NCBI RefSeq assembly: GCF_018687095.1
Contig: NZ_CP061286.1
Span: 1,811,221-1,875,220 of the forward strand
DNA from: Polynucleobacter sp. MWH-UH25E
GTDB lineage: Bacteria; Pseudomonadota; Gammaproteobacteria; Burkholderiales; Burkholderiaceae
Reading direction: 5' to 3'
DNA length: 64,000 bases
The first letter of the stretch is position 1; every line of letters starts with the position of its first letter. The notes below the pieces were generated by a model. The model saw nothing but the letters and a program-made list of their open reading frames with translations. It did not search any database and was not told the origin of the DNA. Of the stretch, positions 9,199 to 17,796 are shown one piece after another. The translations under genes and the position numbers were made by a program.

Positions 9199-9735
9199 AT
9201 GAGTCTCGACAACGTCAAGCCAGGTAAAAAGATCCCAGAGAGCTTTAACGTCATTATTGAAATCCCAATGAATGCGGATCCAATCAAATATGAAGTTGAT
9301 AAAGAGAGTGGCGCTATTTTTGTCGATCGCTTTATGGGCACTGCTATGCACTACCCATGTAACTATGGCTACATCAACAAAACCATCGCTGGTGATGGCG
9401 ACCCTGTTGACGTTCTCGTGATTACTCCATTCCCACTCATTCCAGGCGTTGTTGTAAGCTGCCGCGCGATTGGTATCTTGATGATGGAAGATGAAGCAGG
9501 ACAAGATGCAAAATTGTTAGCAGTTCCAGAAGATAAGATTTTGCCGATTTACACTCATTGGCAAAAACCAGAAGACATTAATCCATTGCGTTTAAATCAG
9601 ATTCAACACTTCTTCGAGCACTACAAAGATCTCGAAAAAGGTAAATGGGTCAAAGTCAAGGGTTGGGGTGGCGTTGCGGAAGCCCATGAAGAAATTCTTG
9701 AGGGCATTGAGCGTTACAACAAAGAGCACGCTTAA
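9199..9735 (+). CDS. ppa: Inorganic pyrophosphatase (soluble, family I)
   Basis: It hydrolyses cytoplasmic pyrophosphate to two phosphates and so drives biosynthetic reactions. The 178 residues contain the family I signature DGDPVDVLV near residue 74 and the substrate-binding pattern MHYPCNYGYI. The C-terminal WVKVKGWGGVAEAHEEI is also typical. GGAG lies seven bases before ATG 9199. It is followed closely by nadE on the same strand; NAD synthesis releases pyrophosphate, so co-transcription makes sense. Confidence 0.97.
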   Translation: MSLDNVKPGKKIPESFNVIIEIPMNADPIKYEVDKESGAIFVDRFMGTAMHYPCNYGYINKTIAGDGDPVDVLVITPFPLIPGVVVSCRAIGILMMEDEAGQDAKLLAVPEDKILPIYTHWQKPEDINPLRLNQIQHFFEHYKDLEKGKWVKVKGWGGVAEAHEEILEGIERYNKEHA

Positions 9736-9768
9736 TTCTTAAACACTGATTAGGCTTTGTGATTCGGA

Positions 9769-11388
9769 GTGAGCGCGCAAACCATCGCCCTAGCCCAGAT
9801 CAACCCATTACTGGGCGATTTGGCCGGCAATGCGCAGCTCATTCTTAAAGCCGCCCAGGAAGCCAGCGCCAAAGGCGCCAAGCTTCTTGTTACACCAGAG
9901 CTTTCGCTCACAGGCTACCCTCCAGAAGACTTATTGCTGCGGCCCGCTTTTATTCAAGCGGCTGCACGTGAGCTGGAATCGCTTACAAACTTACTAGCGC
10001 AATTTCCAGATCTCACGGTCATAGTGGGAAATCCAAAACAAACTGAAAATGGTCTGCAGAACTATGCGTCCGTATTGCGCAATGGTAAAGTGATTGCGGG
10101 TTACGCCAAACAAGAATTACCTAATCATGAAGTCTTTGATGAAGTGCGTTACTTCGTACCCGGCAATGAAGCCTGTGTTTTTGAATGCGATGGCATTTCA
10201 TATGGTGTGATTTTGTGTGAAGATGCTTGGCATGCTGATCCAGCAAAACAAGCGCACGCTTCTGGCGCACAAATATTACTAGTGCCTAACGCATCACCCT
10301 ACCATCTCCAGAAAGAAGCATTACGTATTGATGTCTTGCGCAGTCATATCGCGCAAACCAAAATGCCCTTGGTATATGTCAATGCCGTTGGTGGTCAGGA
10401 TGAACTGGTATTTGATGGTGGTTCCTTCGCTTTAAATAGCAAAGGCGAAGTAGTGATGGCAATGCCTCAATTTGAGTCTAGCCTTGGCTTAGTCAATGTC
10501 AATGCAGCTGCCGAGCTTGAGGCTGGATCCATTACCGCAACACAAAGCGTAGAAGCACAGGCTTATCAAGCTCTCGTTTTGGGTGTGCGCGATTACGTCA
10601 ATAAGAATCGCTTTCCTGGCGTCATTATTGGTTTATCAGGGGGCGTTGACTCTGCCCTAGTACTAGCTATTGCGGTTGATGCGCTTGGTGCCAACAAAGT
10701 ACGCACGGTCATGATGCCTTCACGCTATACCGCTGACATCTCATGGATTGATGCCCGTGAAATGGCGCAGAACTTAGGCGTCCAATACGATGAGATTCCA
10801 ATTAGCGGTCCTGTTGATGCGCTAGAAGCTTCTTTAGCAGAACAGTTCAAGGGCATGTCTGTGGATGCTACTGAAGAGAATATTCAAGCACGTGTTCGTG
10901 GCACCCTGCTGATGGCGCTCTCCAATAAAACTGGACGCCTTGTATTAACAACTGGCAATAAGAGTGAGATGGCTGTCGGCTACTGCACCCTCTACGGAGA
11001 TATGGCCGGTGGCTTTGCTGTCATTAAAGATATTGCCAAGACTTTAGTTTATCGTTTGTGCGCCTATCGCAACAGTATTGCGCCTATCATTCCAGAGCGC
11101 ATTCTGACACGCGCGCCCTCTGCAGAATTGCGTCCCGATCAAAAAGATCAAGATAGCCTACCGTCTTATGAAGTGCTCGATGGCATTGTGGAACGCTATA
11201 TGGAGCAGAACCAATCCATCGCGCAGATTATTGCCGAGGGCTTTGATGCCGAAAGCGTAGAAAAAGTGACGCGCTTGATTAAGTTAAATGAATACAAGCG
11301 ACGCCAAGCACCACCTGGGGTTCGCGTTACTACCCGCGCTTTCGGTCGTGACTGGCGCTATCCCATCACATCTCAATTTAGAGCCTAA
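9769..11388 (+). CDS. nadE: Glutamine-dependent NAD+ synthetase
   Basis: It converts nicotinic acid adenine dinucleotide to NAD using ATP and glutamine. The 539 residues have an N-terminal nitrilase-type amidase domain (about 1-250, with LCEDAWHADPA holding the nucleophilic Cys) and a C-terminal synthetase with the PP-loop SGGVDSALVLAI near residue 290. The start is GTG 9769: an in-frame TGA stands three codons upstream, and the N-terminus (IALAQINPLLGD) is already the conserved family start. The GGAG before it overlaps the GTG and cannot act as a normally spaced ribosome site. Confidence 0.95.
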   Translation: MSAQTIALAQINPLLGDLAGNAQLILKAAQEASAKGAKLLVTPELSLTGYPPEDLLLRPAFIQAAARELESLTNLLAQFPDLTVIVGNPKQTENGLQNYASVLRNGKVIAGYAKQELPNHEVFDEVRYFVPGNEACVFECDGISYGVILCEDAWHADPAKQAHASGAQILLVPNASPYHLQKEALRIDVLRSHIAQTKMPLVYVNAVGGQDELVFDGGSFALNSKGEVVMAMPQFESSLGLVNVNAAAELEAGSITATQSVEAQAYQALVLGVRDYVNKNRFPGVIIGLSGGVDSALVLAIAVDALGANKVRTVMMPSRYTADISWIDAREMAQNLGVQYDEIPISGPVDALEASLAEQFKGMSVDATEENIQARVRGTLLMALSNKTGRLVLTTGNKSEMAVGYCTLYGDMAGGFAVIKDIAKTLVYRLCAYRNSIAPIIPERILTRAPSAELRPDQKDQDSLPSYEVLDGIVERYMEQNQSIAQIIAEGFDAESVEKVTRLIKLNEYKRRQAPPGVRVTTRAFGRDWRYPITSQFRA

Positions 11389-11409
11389 AGAGCTCGAGGA
11401 AGGCCAAAT

Positions 11410-11439
11410 TTGGCACTTCTTTCCAGTTCTAGGTATGAT
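11410..11439 (+). promoter_or_regulatory. sigma70 promoter of glnB
   Basis: TTGGCA (11410-11415) and TATGAT (11434-11439) are 18 bases apart and lie just after the nadE stop. Initiation near 11446 would give a short leader containing the strong ribosome site AGGGGG before ATG 11460. Confidence 0.65.
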
Positions 11440-11459
11440 TACTGCATTAGGGGGAATAC

Positions 11460-11798
11460 ATGAAACTCATTACATCAATTATTAAACCGTTCAAACTCGA
11501 TGAAGTTCGTGAAGCACTGGCTGAAGTTGGCGTAACTGGCCTTACCGTAACTGAGGTAAAGGGTTTTGGCCGTCAAAAAGGTCATACAGAGCTCTATCGT
11601 GGCGCTGAATACGTAGTCGACTTCTTGCCTAAAGTAAAAGTTGAAGCAGTTGTTCCTGGTGACCGAGTTGAAGTAGCTATCGAGGCAATTACCAAGGCTG
11701 CACGCACCGGCAAGATTGGTGATGGAAAAATCTTTATCACTCCAGTTGAACAAGTAATTCGTATTCGTACTGGCGAAACAAACGAATCTGCAGTCTAA
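11460..11798 (+). CDS. glnB: Nitrogen regulatory protein PII
   Basis: This trimeric signal protein reads 2-oxoglutarate, ATP/ADP and (via uridylylation) glutamine, and controls glutamine synthetase and the NtrB/C system. The 112 residues are canonical: the T-loop carries Tyr51 in LYRGAEY, and the C-terminal signature GKIGDGKIFI is present. It has its own promoter after nadE. The linkage to nadE may be only positional. No amtB is adjacent, so I prefer GlnB to GlnK, but the two cannot be separated by sequence alone. Confidence 0.93.
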   Translation: MKLITSIIKPFKLDEVREALAEVGVTGLTVTEVKGFGRQKGHTELYRGAEYVVDFLPKVKVEAVVPGDRVEVAIEAITKAARTGKIGDGKIFITPVEQVIRIRTGETNESAV

Positions 11799-11823
11799 GG
11801 ATTTTGCTTAGACCAATCCCATT

Positions 11824-12837
11824 TCAACGAAACTGGGAATCTGTGGGAGCCAATGGCTGAGTGAGTTCAGCCGGCTCCAAAAGAATATTCTTTGCGGTGA
11901 TATTTGATAGGCGTACTTTTACGCCTTGATAATAGATATCAACCTGAGCTGCGCCCGATGTCAGCACCTTTAATGGCGGCTTCCCATATACGCTGGTACC
12001 CACTCCAGCTTCTAATGTTTTATTTTGAGTCTTGCCACTCGCATCCACAACGCAAACCGTTTGGGCGGTCTTCGATTGTAAATACACCATATCGCCTGCC
12101 TTTTTAGGGGCGTCTGGTTTGTAGCTCACTGCTGCTGTATCCGCGGGGCATTCTGTTGATGGTACTGCAGCTGGAGCCGGAGCAACAGCAGCTACAACTG
12201 GCTCTGGGGTGCTCGCTGGTGGTGTTGCCTTAGGATCAGCGGGTACATCAACAGGAGCCGCCGCTTGAGTTTGCTCCATAACCACCACTTCCTCTTTAAC
12301 CACCTCTGGGAAAAATAGTGGGCGCAAATTAATAATTGAAAAAACTAGTGCCGCAGCAACACCCCCAAGAATGTATAACTTTCTCTTTGGGTTTTTTGAA
12401 GCGGCACTTTGGTTTCTTTGATCAATCGCTTTTTGAGATGGTGAAAGTTTCTTTACGTTATCTGCTTTTTCAGGGGCGTTTGTCTTAATCGACTTTGATG
12501 ACTCTGCATCAGCTGATTGAACTTGCTTAACTACTTTTTCTGAGTCCTTAGCCTCTTTTTGAGTCTCTTTTTTACTCTCTGCTTTATTAGTCGCTACTAC
12601 TCCAAAATCAAAAGCATCTTCTTCTTTCAACTTTAGTAAGCCTGCTACTTTTTTTGCAGCAGTTACCTTTACTTGCGGACCATAAAAAGAGCTGGACTCA
12701 CCATTTTCAATTTGCTCGATTTGGCGCACAGATAAACAAGCCATCCCAGATAATTCTTTAGTGCTTAAACCGAGACTTTCTCGAGCCTTGGTAAATGCCT
12801 CTTTCTTAATATCAGGAAGTTTATTTGGTGTGTTCAC
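11824..12837 (-). CDS. RodZ-like helix-turn-helix membrane protein
   Basis: The architecture is that of RodZ, which links MreB filaments to the inner membrane. A Cro-type helix-turn-helix covers about residues 12-60 (including LSVRQIEQIENGE). A Lys/Ser/Glu-rich cytoplasmic linker to about 150 follows, then one membrane helix near 152-172, a Pro/Ala-rich periplasmic spacer, and a C-terminal beta domain resembling DUF4115 (about 250-325). The start appears to be GTG 12837 with no obvious ribosome site. The gene converges on glnB. Identity as the main RodZ of the cell is uncertain, because rodZ often sits near ispG elsewhere. Confidence 0.7.
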   Translation of the reverse strand: MNTPNKLPDIKKEAFTKARESLGLSTKELSGMACLSVRQIEQIENGESSSFYGPQVKVTAAKKVAGLLKLKEEDAFDFGVVATNKAESKKETQKEAKDSEKVVKQVQSADAESSKSIKTNAPEKADNVKKLSPSQKAIDQRNQSAASKNPKRKLYILGGVAAALVFSIINLRPLFFPEVVKEEVVVMEQTQAAAPVDVPADPKATPPASTPEPVVAAVAPAPAAVPSTECPADTAAVSYKPDAPKKAGDMVYLQSKTAQTVCVVDASGKTQNKTLEAGVGTSVYGKPPLKVLTSGAAQVDIYYQGVKVRLSNITAKNILLEPAELTQPLAPTDSQFR

Positions 12838-12927
12838 TTGCCAGAATCAATTTTGTTTAATTTAATAAATTTGATACTAATCCCATAATTGCACAGAAGT
12901 AATTAGCTGTATAGGCAATTGTTCAAA

Positions 12928-13557
12928 TTACACCGTAAGGGGGTGGTTTTCAAGGTCAGATTCCAAGTACTTCTTGACTAAAGTCTGCAGCGAATCCGCA
13001 TGCATCTTTTCCATCACTCTAGCCTTGTGCACCTTAATCGTGGCATCTGTAGTACCCAACTTAACGGCAATGTCTTTATTTAAAAGCCCTTTAACTAACC
13101 AAGCACAAACCTCCCTCTCTCTGGGGGTCAGCTTTTCATAATCACGCTTTGTTTCAACATCAATAGAAACACGCTTTAATTGACTTCTATCGAAGTCAAT
13201 TGCATCCGAGACAGCCTTCAATAGCTCTTCGAGATTAAATGGTTTAAATAAGAAATCGAGCGCCCCTCTCTTGAGGCCTTGGACAATTTGATGGGGGTGA
13301 CTTTGGCCGCTTACAAACACGACTGGCGTTTTGCGGCCTAATTTCAAAAGCGCTTCCTGCAAATCCAAGCCGGTCATATCTGGCATTTGCATATCTAACA
13401 AAATAACCGCCGGGGACACTGGGACGGACTTCTCTATAAAGACCTTAGCAGAGGCGTAATCCTCAACGAGATAGCCCAACTCTCGCAACATCCTGGTGAG
13501 AGACAAGCGCATAGACTCGTCATCATCAATTAAATAAACATGGCCGACTTTAGTCAT
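12928..13557 (-). CDS. FixJ/NarL-type response regulator (orphan)
   Basis: This 209-residue two-domain regulator has a receiver with the acidic pocket IDDDES, phospho-acceptor Asp in ILLDMQMP, Ser in FVSGQ and Lys in LFKPF. The C-terminal LuxR-type helix-turn-helix spans LTPREREVCAWLVKG to TIKVHKARVMEKM. It belongs to the FixJ/TtrR group. I start at ATG 13557; an in-frame TTG three codons upstream is possible. No histidine kinase gene is nearby, so the signal and targets are unknown. It is divergent from ilvD, with 218 bases between them. Confidence 0.88.
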   Translation of the reverse strand: MTKVGHVYLIDDDESMRLSLTRMLRELGYLVEDYASAKVFIEKSVPVSPAVILLDMQMPDMTGLDLQEALLKLGRKTPVVFVSGQSHPHQIVQGLKRGALDFLFKPFNLEELLKAVSDAIDFDRSQLKRVSIDVETKRDYEKLTPREREVCAWLVKGLLNKDIAVKLGTTDATIKVHKARVMEKMHADSLQTLVKKYLESDLENHPLTV

Positions 13558-13784
13558 TGAATTCAAAGGAAAAAGTATTAGATAGGCAAATGTACTGTAG
13601 AGAATTTCATCAGGCTGTTAGCTATCAGGCTAATATTTACTACCAAACAACGATATTTTCTGAGATTTGATATTGCAACGCAGCATTTAGAAGCCAGCTT
13701 CCGTATCCGCCCCAGAAATACCGCGTTTGATATATCACGGCACAATAGAGCCTTTCGAAACAACCCTTTTTTGGAGTAATTTGC

Positions 13785-15476
13785 ATGAAACGCCTCAATG
13801 AACGCTCTCGTATGGTCACCGAGGGAGTTGCCCGCGCACCTAATCGTTCAATGTATTACGCGATGGGCTATCAAGAAAAGGATTTCTCCAAGCCAATGGT
13901 TGGTGTTGCCAATGGCCACTCCACTATTACTCCATGTAACAGTGGTCTTCAAAAATTAACTGATGCAGCAGTGACTGCTCTTGAAGAAGCCGGCGCCAAG
14001 GCACAAATGTTTGGCACGCCAACCGTATCTGATGGTATTGGAATGGGTACAGAGGGTATGAAGTACTCTCTCGTATCACGCGAAGTGATTGCCGATAGCA
14101 TTGAAACTTGTGTCAATGGATTATGGCAAGACGGTGTAGTCGTTATCGGTGGTTGCGATAAAAATATGCCAGGCGGCATGATGGCGATTGCCCGCACTAA
14201 CGTTCCCGCAATCTATGTTTATGGCGGAACCATCAAGCCAGGCCATTACAAAGGCAAAGATCTCAATATTGTTTCCGCATTCGAAGCGGTTGGTGAATTT
14301 ACCTCCGGTCGTATGAATGAAGAGGATCTAAAGGGTGTAGAGCAGCATGCTTGCCCTGGAAGCGGCTCTTGCGGTGGTATGTACACCGCCAATACGATGA
14401 GCTCATCCTTTGAAGCCCTAGGCATGAGCCTCCCCTACTCTTCCACAATGGCAAACGAAGATGCTGAGAAAGTAGCGAGCGCTGCCGAGTCTGCACGTGT
14501 TTTGGTGGAAGCCATTAAAAATAATTTGCGTCCACGTGACATCATTACCAAAAAATCAATTGAGAATGCTGTGAGCGTCATCATGGCGGTTGGTGGATCA
14601 ACTAATGCGGTATTGCATTTCTTGGCCATTACCAGCGCTGCAGAAATCGACTGGACAATTGATGACTTTGAGCGCATTCGTAAACGCGTCCCCGTTATCG
14701 TTGATATGAAACCATCAGGCACTTACCTTGCAACAGATTTACATCAAGCTGGCGGCATTCCACAAGTGATGAAAATTTTGTTAGATGGCGGCCTATTGCA
14801 TGGTGATTGCATGACCATCACCGGTAAAACGATTGCTGAAGTTTTAAAAGATGTTCCATCTGTACCGCGCGCAGACCAAAAAGTAATTCGCACTTTAGAT
14901 AATCCTTTGTACAAACAAGGCCACTTGGCAATCTTGAAAGGCAATATCTCTCCAGAAGGTTGCGTTGCCAAAATTACCGGCCTCAAGAATCCTTCTATTA
15001 CTGGCCCAGCCCGTGTATTTGACTCAGAGGATGACGCAATGGCAGCCATCATGGCTCAGAAGATTAAAGATGGTGACATCGTTGTGATTCGTTACGAAGG
15101 CCCTAAGGGTGGTCCTGGTATGCGTGAGATGCTCTCCCCTACCTCAGCTCTTGTTGGTCAGGGCTTAGGTGAGTCTGTAGGCCTCATTACCGATGGTCGA
15201 TTCTCTGGTGGCACATGGGGCATGGTCGTTGGTCACGTAGCTCCTGAGGCTTATGTTGGCGGCACGATTGCGCTCATCAATGAAGGTGACTCAGTAACCA
15301 TTGATGCGCATAAGCTATTAATTCAACTCAATGTGAGCGATGAAGAAATCGCTAAACGTCGCGCAGCTTGGAAGCAACCTAAGCCACGTTATACCCGCGG
15401 CTTGCTAGCGAAGTATGCCAAGCTTGCAAGTACAGCAAGTAAAGGCGCGGTAACGGACTTGAACTTGGATCTGTAA
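13785..15476 (+). CDS. ilvD: Dihydroxy-acid dehydratase
   Basis: It dehydrates 2,3-dihydroxy-3-methylbutanoate and -pentanoate in valine, isoleucine and pantothenate synthesis; panC is also in this window. The 563 residues show the iron-sulfur and Mg-binding segments GGCDKNMPGG and CPGSGSCGGMYTANTM, and the C-terminal LITDGRFSGGTWG. TGGAG lies ten bases before ATG 13785. It is a single gene closed by a strong terminator. Confidence 0.97.
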   Translation: MKRLNERSRMVTEGVARAPNRSMYYAMGYQEKDFSKPMVGVANGHSTITPCNSGLQKLTDAAVTALEEAGAKAQMFGTPTVSDGIGMGTEGMKYSLVSREVIADSIETCVNGLWQDGVVVIGGCDKNMPGGMMAIARTNVPAIYVYGGTIKPGHYKGKDLNIVSAFEAVGEFTSGRMNEEDLKGVEQHACPGSGSCGGMYTANTMSSSFEALGMSLPYSSTMANEDAEKVASAAESARVLVEAIKNNLRPRDIITKKSIENAVSVIMAVGGSTNAVLHFLAITSAAEIDWTIDDFERIRKRVPVIVDMKPSGTYLATDLHQAGGIPQVMKILLDGGLLHGDCMTITGKTIAEVLKDVPSVPRADQKVIRTLDNPLYKQGHLAILKGNISPEGCVAKITGLKNPSITGPARVFDSEDDAMAAIMAQKIKDGDIVVIRYEGPKGGPGMREMLSPTSALVGQGLGESVGLITDGRFSGGTWGMVVGHVAPEAYVGGTIALINEGDSVTIDAHKLLIQLNVSDEEIAKRRAAWKQPKPRYTRGLLAKYAKLASTASKGAVTDLNLDL

Positions 15477-15498
15477 GAAAAGTCGGAAGCTGTAAAAC

Positions 15499-15531
15499 AA
15501 AGCCCCTAGATAAAACTAGGGGCTTTTTTAT
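15499..15531. terminator. Bidirectional terminator between ilvD and the copper operon
   Basis: AAAGCCCCTAG (15499-15509) pairs with CTAGGGGCTTT (15516-15526) around a six-base loop. T-runs follow on the plus strand, and the minus strand also ends in TTTGTTTT. It serves both the ilvD transcript and the opposing PCu(A)C transcript. Confidence 0.9.
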
Positions 15532-15551
15532 TATCTAGTAATTTATATTAA

Positions 15552-16034
15552 TCAATGCATATTGTGCTGAGCACCCATAGCATTTACAGGCATCTTTACC
15601 TCAAGCTCCCCTGCCTTCGCAAACTTCAGCTTAACCGGAACGGTTTGGCCAGCGGTAAATGGGCCCTTAAGATTTAAAAACATAAGATGGTAGCCACCTG
15701 GCTTTAATTCAACTGAACCGCCAGCAGGAACCGCGATATCTTTGACTTGACGCATTTTCATGACATTGCCTTCCATAGCCATTTCATGCAACTGCACCTC
15801 GCCTGCTGCTGGAGAACTAGCAGATACCAATTGATCTGCAACATTACCTTTGTTATCGATTTTCATGAAACCGCCAGCTACTTGTTGGCCTGGAGCAGTA
15901 GCGCGTGTATAGGCGCCCTCGATTTTGATTACATCGGTTTTGACAGTTTTTGTAACTCCCTGCGCCATTGAGCCACTTGACACAGTAAGTCCAAATATGC
16001 CGATAGCAATCACTTTAAATAAAAATTGTTTCAT
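15552..16034 (-). CDS. Periplasmic copper chaperone PCu(A)C
   Basis: This family (DUF461/PCuAC) carries Cu(I) in the periplasm to the CuA or CuB site of cytochrome oxidase. The 160 residues have a signal peptide ending GSMAQ near residue 25. The exact Cu-binding pattern H-X10-M-X21-H-X-M is present as His83, Met94, His116 and Met118. AAGGAG precedes the ATG. It is the last gene of the operon that starts with the DUF2946 gene and includes a TonB receptor and a thioredoxin, which together suggest copper acquisition rather than copper detoxification. Confidence 0.92.
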   Translation of the reverse strand: MKQFLFKVIAIGIFGLTVSSGSMAQGVTKTVKTDVIKIEGAYTRATAPGQQVAGGFMKIDNKGNVADQLVSASSPAAGEVQLHEMAMEGNVMKMRQVKDIAVPAGGSVELKPGGYHLMFLNLKGPFTAGQTVPVKLKFAKAGELEVKMPVNAMGAQHNMH

Positions 16035-16072
16035 TTCATTCTCCTTAAGAATTCATTACCTTGCCAACCAAA

Positions 16073-16552
16073 TTAAGCACTTACGAAATACCACTGCTTT
16101 AATTTATCGAAATCCATAGTGCCTGTTTTCCGAATCACTTTGCCATTTTTATCGATAAGCAATGTCAGCGGTGTTTCACCGCGCCACCTAGGATCAATCT
16201 CGTAGCGCAAAGCATCATCAAATGGTGACGCCAATGTATAAGCGTCAACTCTAGCAAGTCCGCTAGATGACATCATCTTTGAAGCGCTATCGGGAGATAC
16301 ATCATCGACCTGTATAAAAATAACTTTCGCATTCTTATTTTGAGCAACAAATCTTCCCCATTGCGGCATCTCTTTAGCGCAAGGAGCGCAAGTTACACCC
16401 CAAAAGTGAATCACTACTGCTTGACCAGTGTAAGGCTTAGTAACAGCTTTCCAATCGCCCTTTTGGTACGTCTTTAGTGTGCTGTTTTGCGCATACCCTA
16501 ACTGAGTAAAGATGCATAGCAAAGAAATCAGTAATAGGAATTTTTTCATCAT
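16073..16552 (-). CDS. TlpA-like periplasmic thioredoxin
   Basis: The 159 residues begin with a signal peptide ending GYAQ near residue 22 and contain a thioredoxin active site, TCAPCAKEMP (Cys55 and Cys58). TlpA/ScoI-type proteins keep the Cys ligands of cytochrome oxidase or copper chaperones reduced; TlpA can also reduce a copper chaperone. It overlaps the upstream beta-propeller gene by ATGA and lies 38 bases before the PCu(A)C gene, consistent with a role in metallation. Confidence 0.85.
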   Translation of the reverse strand: MMKKFLLLISLLCIFTQLGYAQNSTLKTYQKGDWKAVTKPYTGQAVVIHFWGVTCAPCAKEMPQWGRFVAQNKNAKVIFIQVDDVSPDSASKMMSSSGLARVDAYTLASPFDDALRYEIDPRWRGETPLTLLIDKNGKVIRKTGTMDFDKLKQWYFVSA

Positions 16553-17796
16553 CTTGAGTTTAATAGAATCAATTGGTAGCCATTATCGCGAGTAAGCCAA
16601 GAGAGATATACCTCAGCACCTTGATTTAATAACAATGGATGATCGCTGTATCCAGCTGTGCTAGACACCAGTACTGGCATAGACCATGTCTTCCCATCGT
16701 CAAATGATTTCTTGAGGTGAATTGCTGTACGCACCCCATCAAATTCTTTCCATACCAACCAAATGGAGTTGCCTGCCGCTAACAGATATGGTCTTGATAT
16801 ATTTGCATCTACCGCCCCAATACGCTGTGGTTTTGTATATGTCTCACCCTGATTAACAGAGCTTGCGTAAAACACCCCTGAACGATTACTTCCTTGCGTA
16901 AACCAAGCAACATGCATCTTCCCTGAATCAGAGATGGCGATGGTTGGCCCATGATGCGGACATGCATCTGTTTTCCAGTCATCATTAGATATGCGGCGGA
17001 TTTTTCCATGGCGCGATGACGTAATAATTTGGCTAGCATGATCACGTATTCCACCAGCAAAGATTGCACGGTAAACAATTCCTACGCCGCCCTTAGGATC
17101 CCTGCTTGCACCAATTCGGCAACACTCGCAACTTGCTTCGTTAGCAATTCTTTCTGGAGCAAAAGTCAGCCCACTATCTTCAGAGAAAGTGTATGCAATA
17201 GACCCACCTAGACGTTGTTGCCCTGCCTTCTTAGCATCAGCCACTAAGCGTTTATCAATCCACGCCACGAAAATCTTATTGTCTGGTTGAATCAGTACGG
17301 ACGGAAATCGCTGACTAGCTGAGTCACTCACTAAGGACTTTGGCTCCAAGAATGTCTTGCCGCCATTATCTGAAATCGCAGTGTTGATTTGCGCGTTCCA
17401 ATTGGAATCCTTGAAGAACGAGTAAGCCAAAAATACTTGGTCGTTGGAATTAGCAACAATTTGCGGTCTAGCGTCAGCACCTAAATCCAAAGACTTGCCG
17501 TGTTGAGCAACGGTAACTGGCGGTGAAAATGTTTTTCCCTTATCTGCCGACTGCGCCACTGAAACCACGCCACCCGCAGTCCAAGCTAATAACAAACTGC
17601 CGTCAGGCATAAAGAATGGGGTCGCAGCATTAGCGCACTCTAAGCCAGACCCAACACAAGCTGCAGGCTTAGCTGGGGCAATGCCTATCCCATGAGATGA
17701 GTGATCCATTTGGGCAACTGCAGACTGGAGAGCAAAAAGTCCCACGAGGCCCAGCAGGAGACGTCCAAAAAAAGATTGGTTAAGTATTACAAGCAT
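16549..17796 (-). CDS. Secreted sialidase-like (BNR/Asp-box) beta-propeller
   Basis: The 415 residues start with a signal peptide ending SAVAQ near residue 29. At least five Asp-box repeats are visible, for example SADKGKTF, SDNGGKTF, SEDSGLTF and SFDDGKTW, so a sialidase-type propeller is expected. I do not see the catalytic Arg pattern of true sialidases, so enzymatic activity is doubtful. Likely metal ligands are visible: the mature N-terminus begins MDHSSHG and a CECC cluster lies near residue 221. It abuts the TonB receptor gene (one-base overlap) and overlaps the thioredoxin gene, so a copper-related role is inferred. Confidence 0.75.
   Translation of the reverse strand: MLVILNQSFFGRLLLGLVGLFALQSAVAQMDHSSHGIGIAPAKPAACVGSGLECANAATPFFMPDGSLLLAWTAGGVVSVAQSADKGKTFSPPVTVAQHGKSLDLGADARPQIVANSNDQVFLAYSFFKDSNWNAQINTAISDNGGKTFLEPKSLVSDSASQRFPSVLIQPDNKIFVAWIDKRLVADAKKAGQQRLGGSIAYTFSEDSGLTFAPERIANEASCECCRIGASRDPKGGVGIVYRAIFAGGIRDHASQIITSSRHGKIRRISNDDWKTDACPHHGPTIAISDSGKMHVAWFTQGSNRSGVFYASSVNQGETYTKPQRIGAVDANISRPYLLAAGNSIWLVWKEFDGVRTAIHLKKSFDDGKTWSMPVLVSSTAGYSDHPLLLNQGAEVYLSWLTRDNGYQLILLNSR

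Noticed and set aside
11411..11425. Possible sigma54 promoter before glnB (TGGCAC)
   Set aside because: The expected GC of the -12 element is missing at the right spacing; the sigma70 match is better.
11811..11838. Imperfect CCCATTTC/GAAACTGGG hairpin between glnB and the RodZ-like gene
   Set aside because: The stem has a bulge and no T-run; it may still help end the convergent transcripts, but support is poor.
13578..13763. 61-codon minus-strand frame between the response regulator and ilvD
   Set aside because: It has no ribosome site or recognisable features and lies where the divergent promoters should be.
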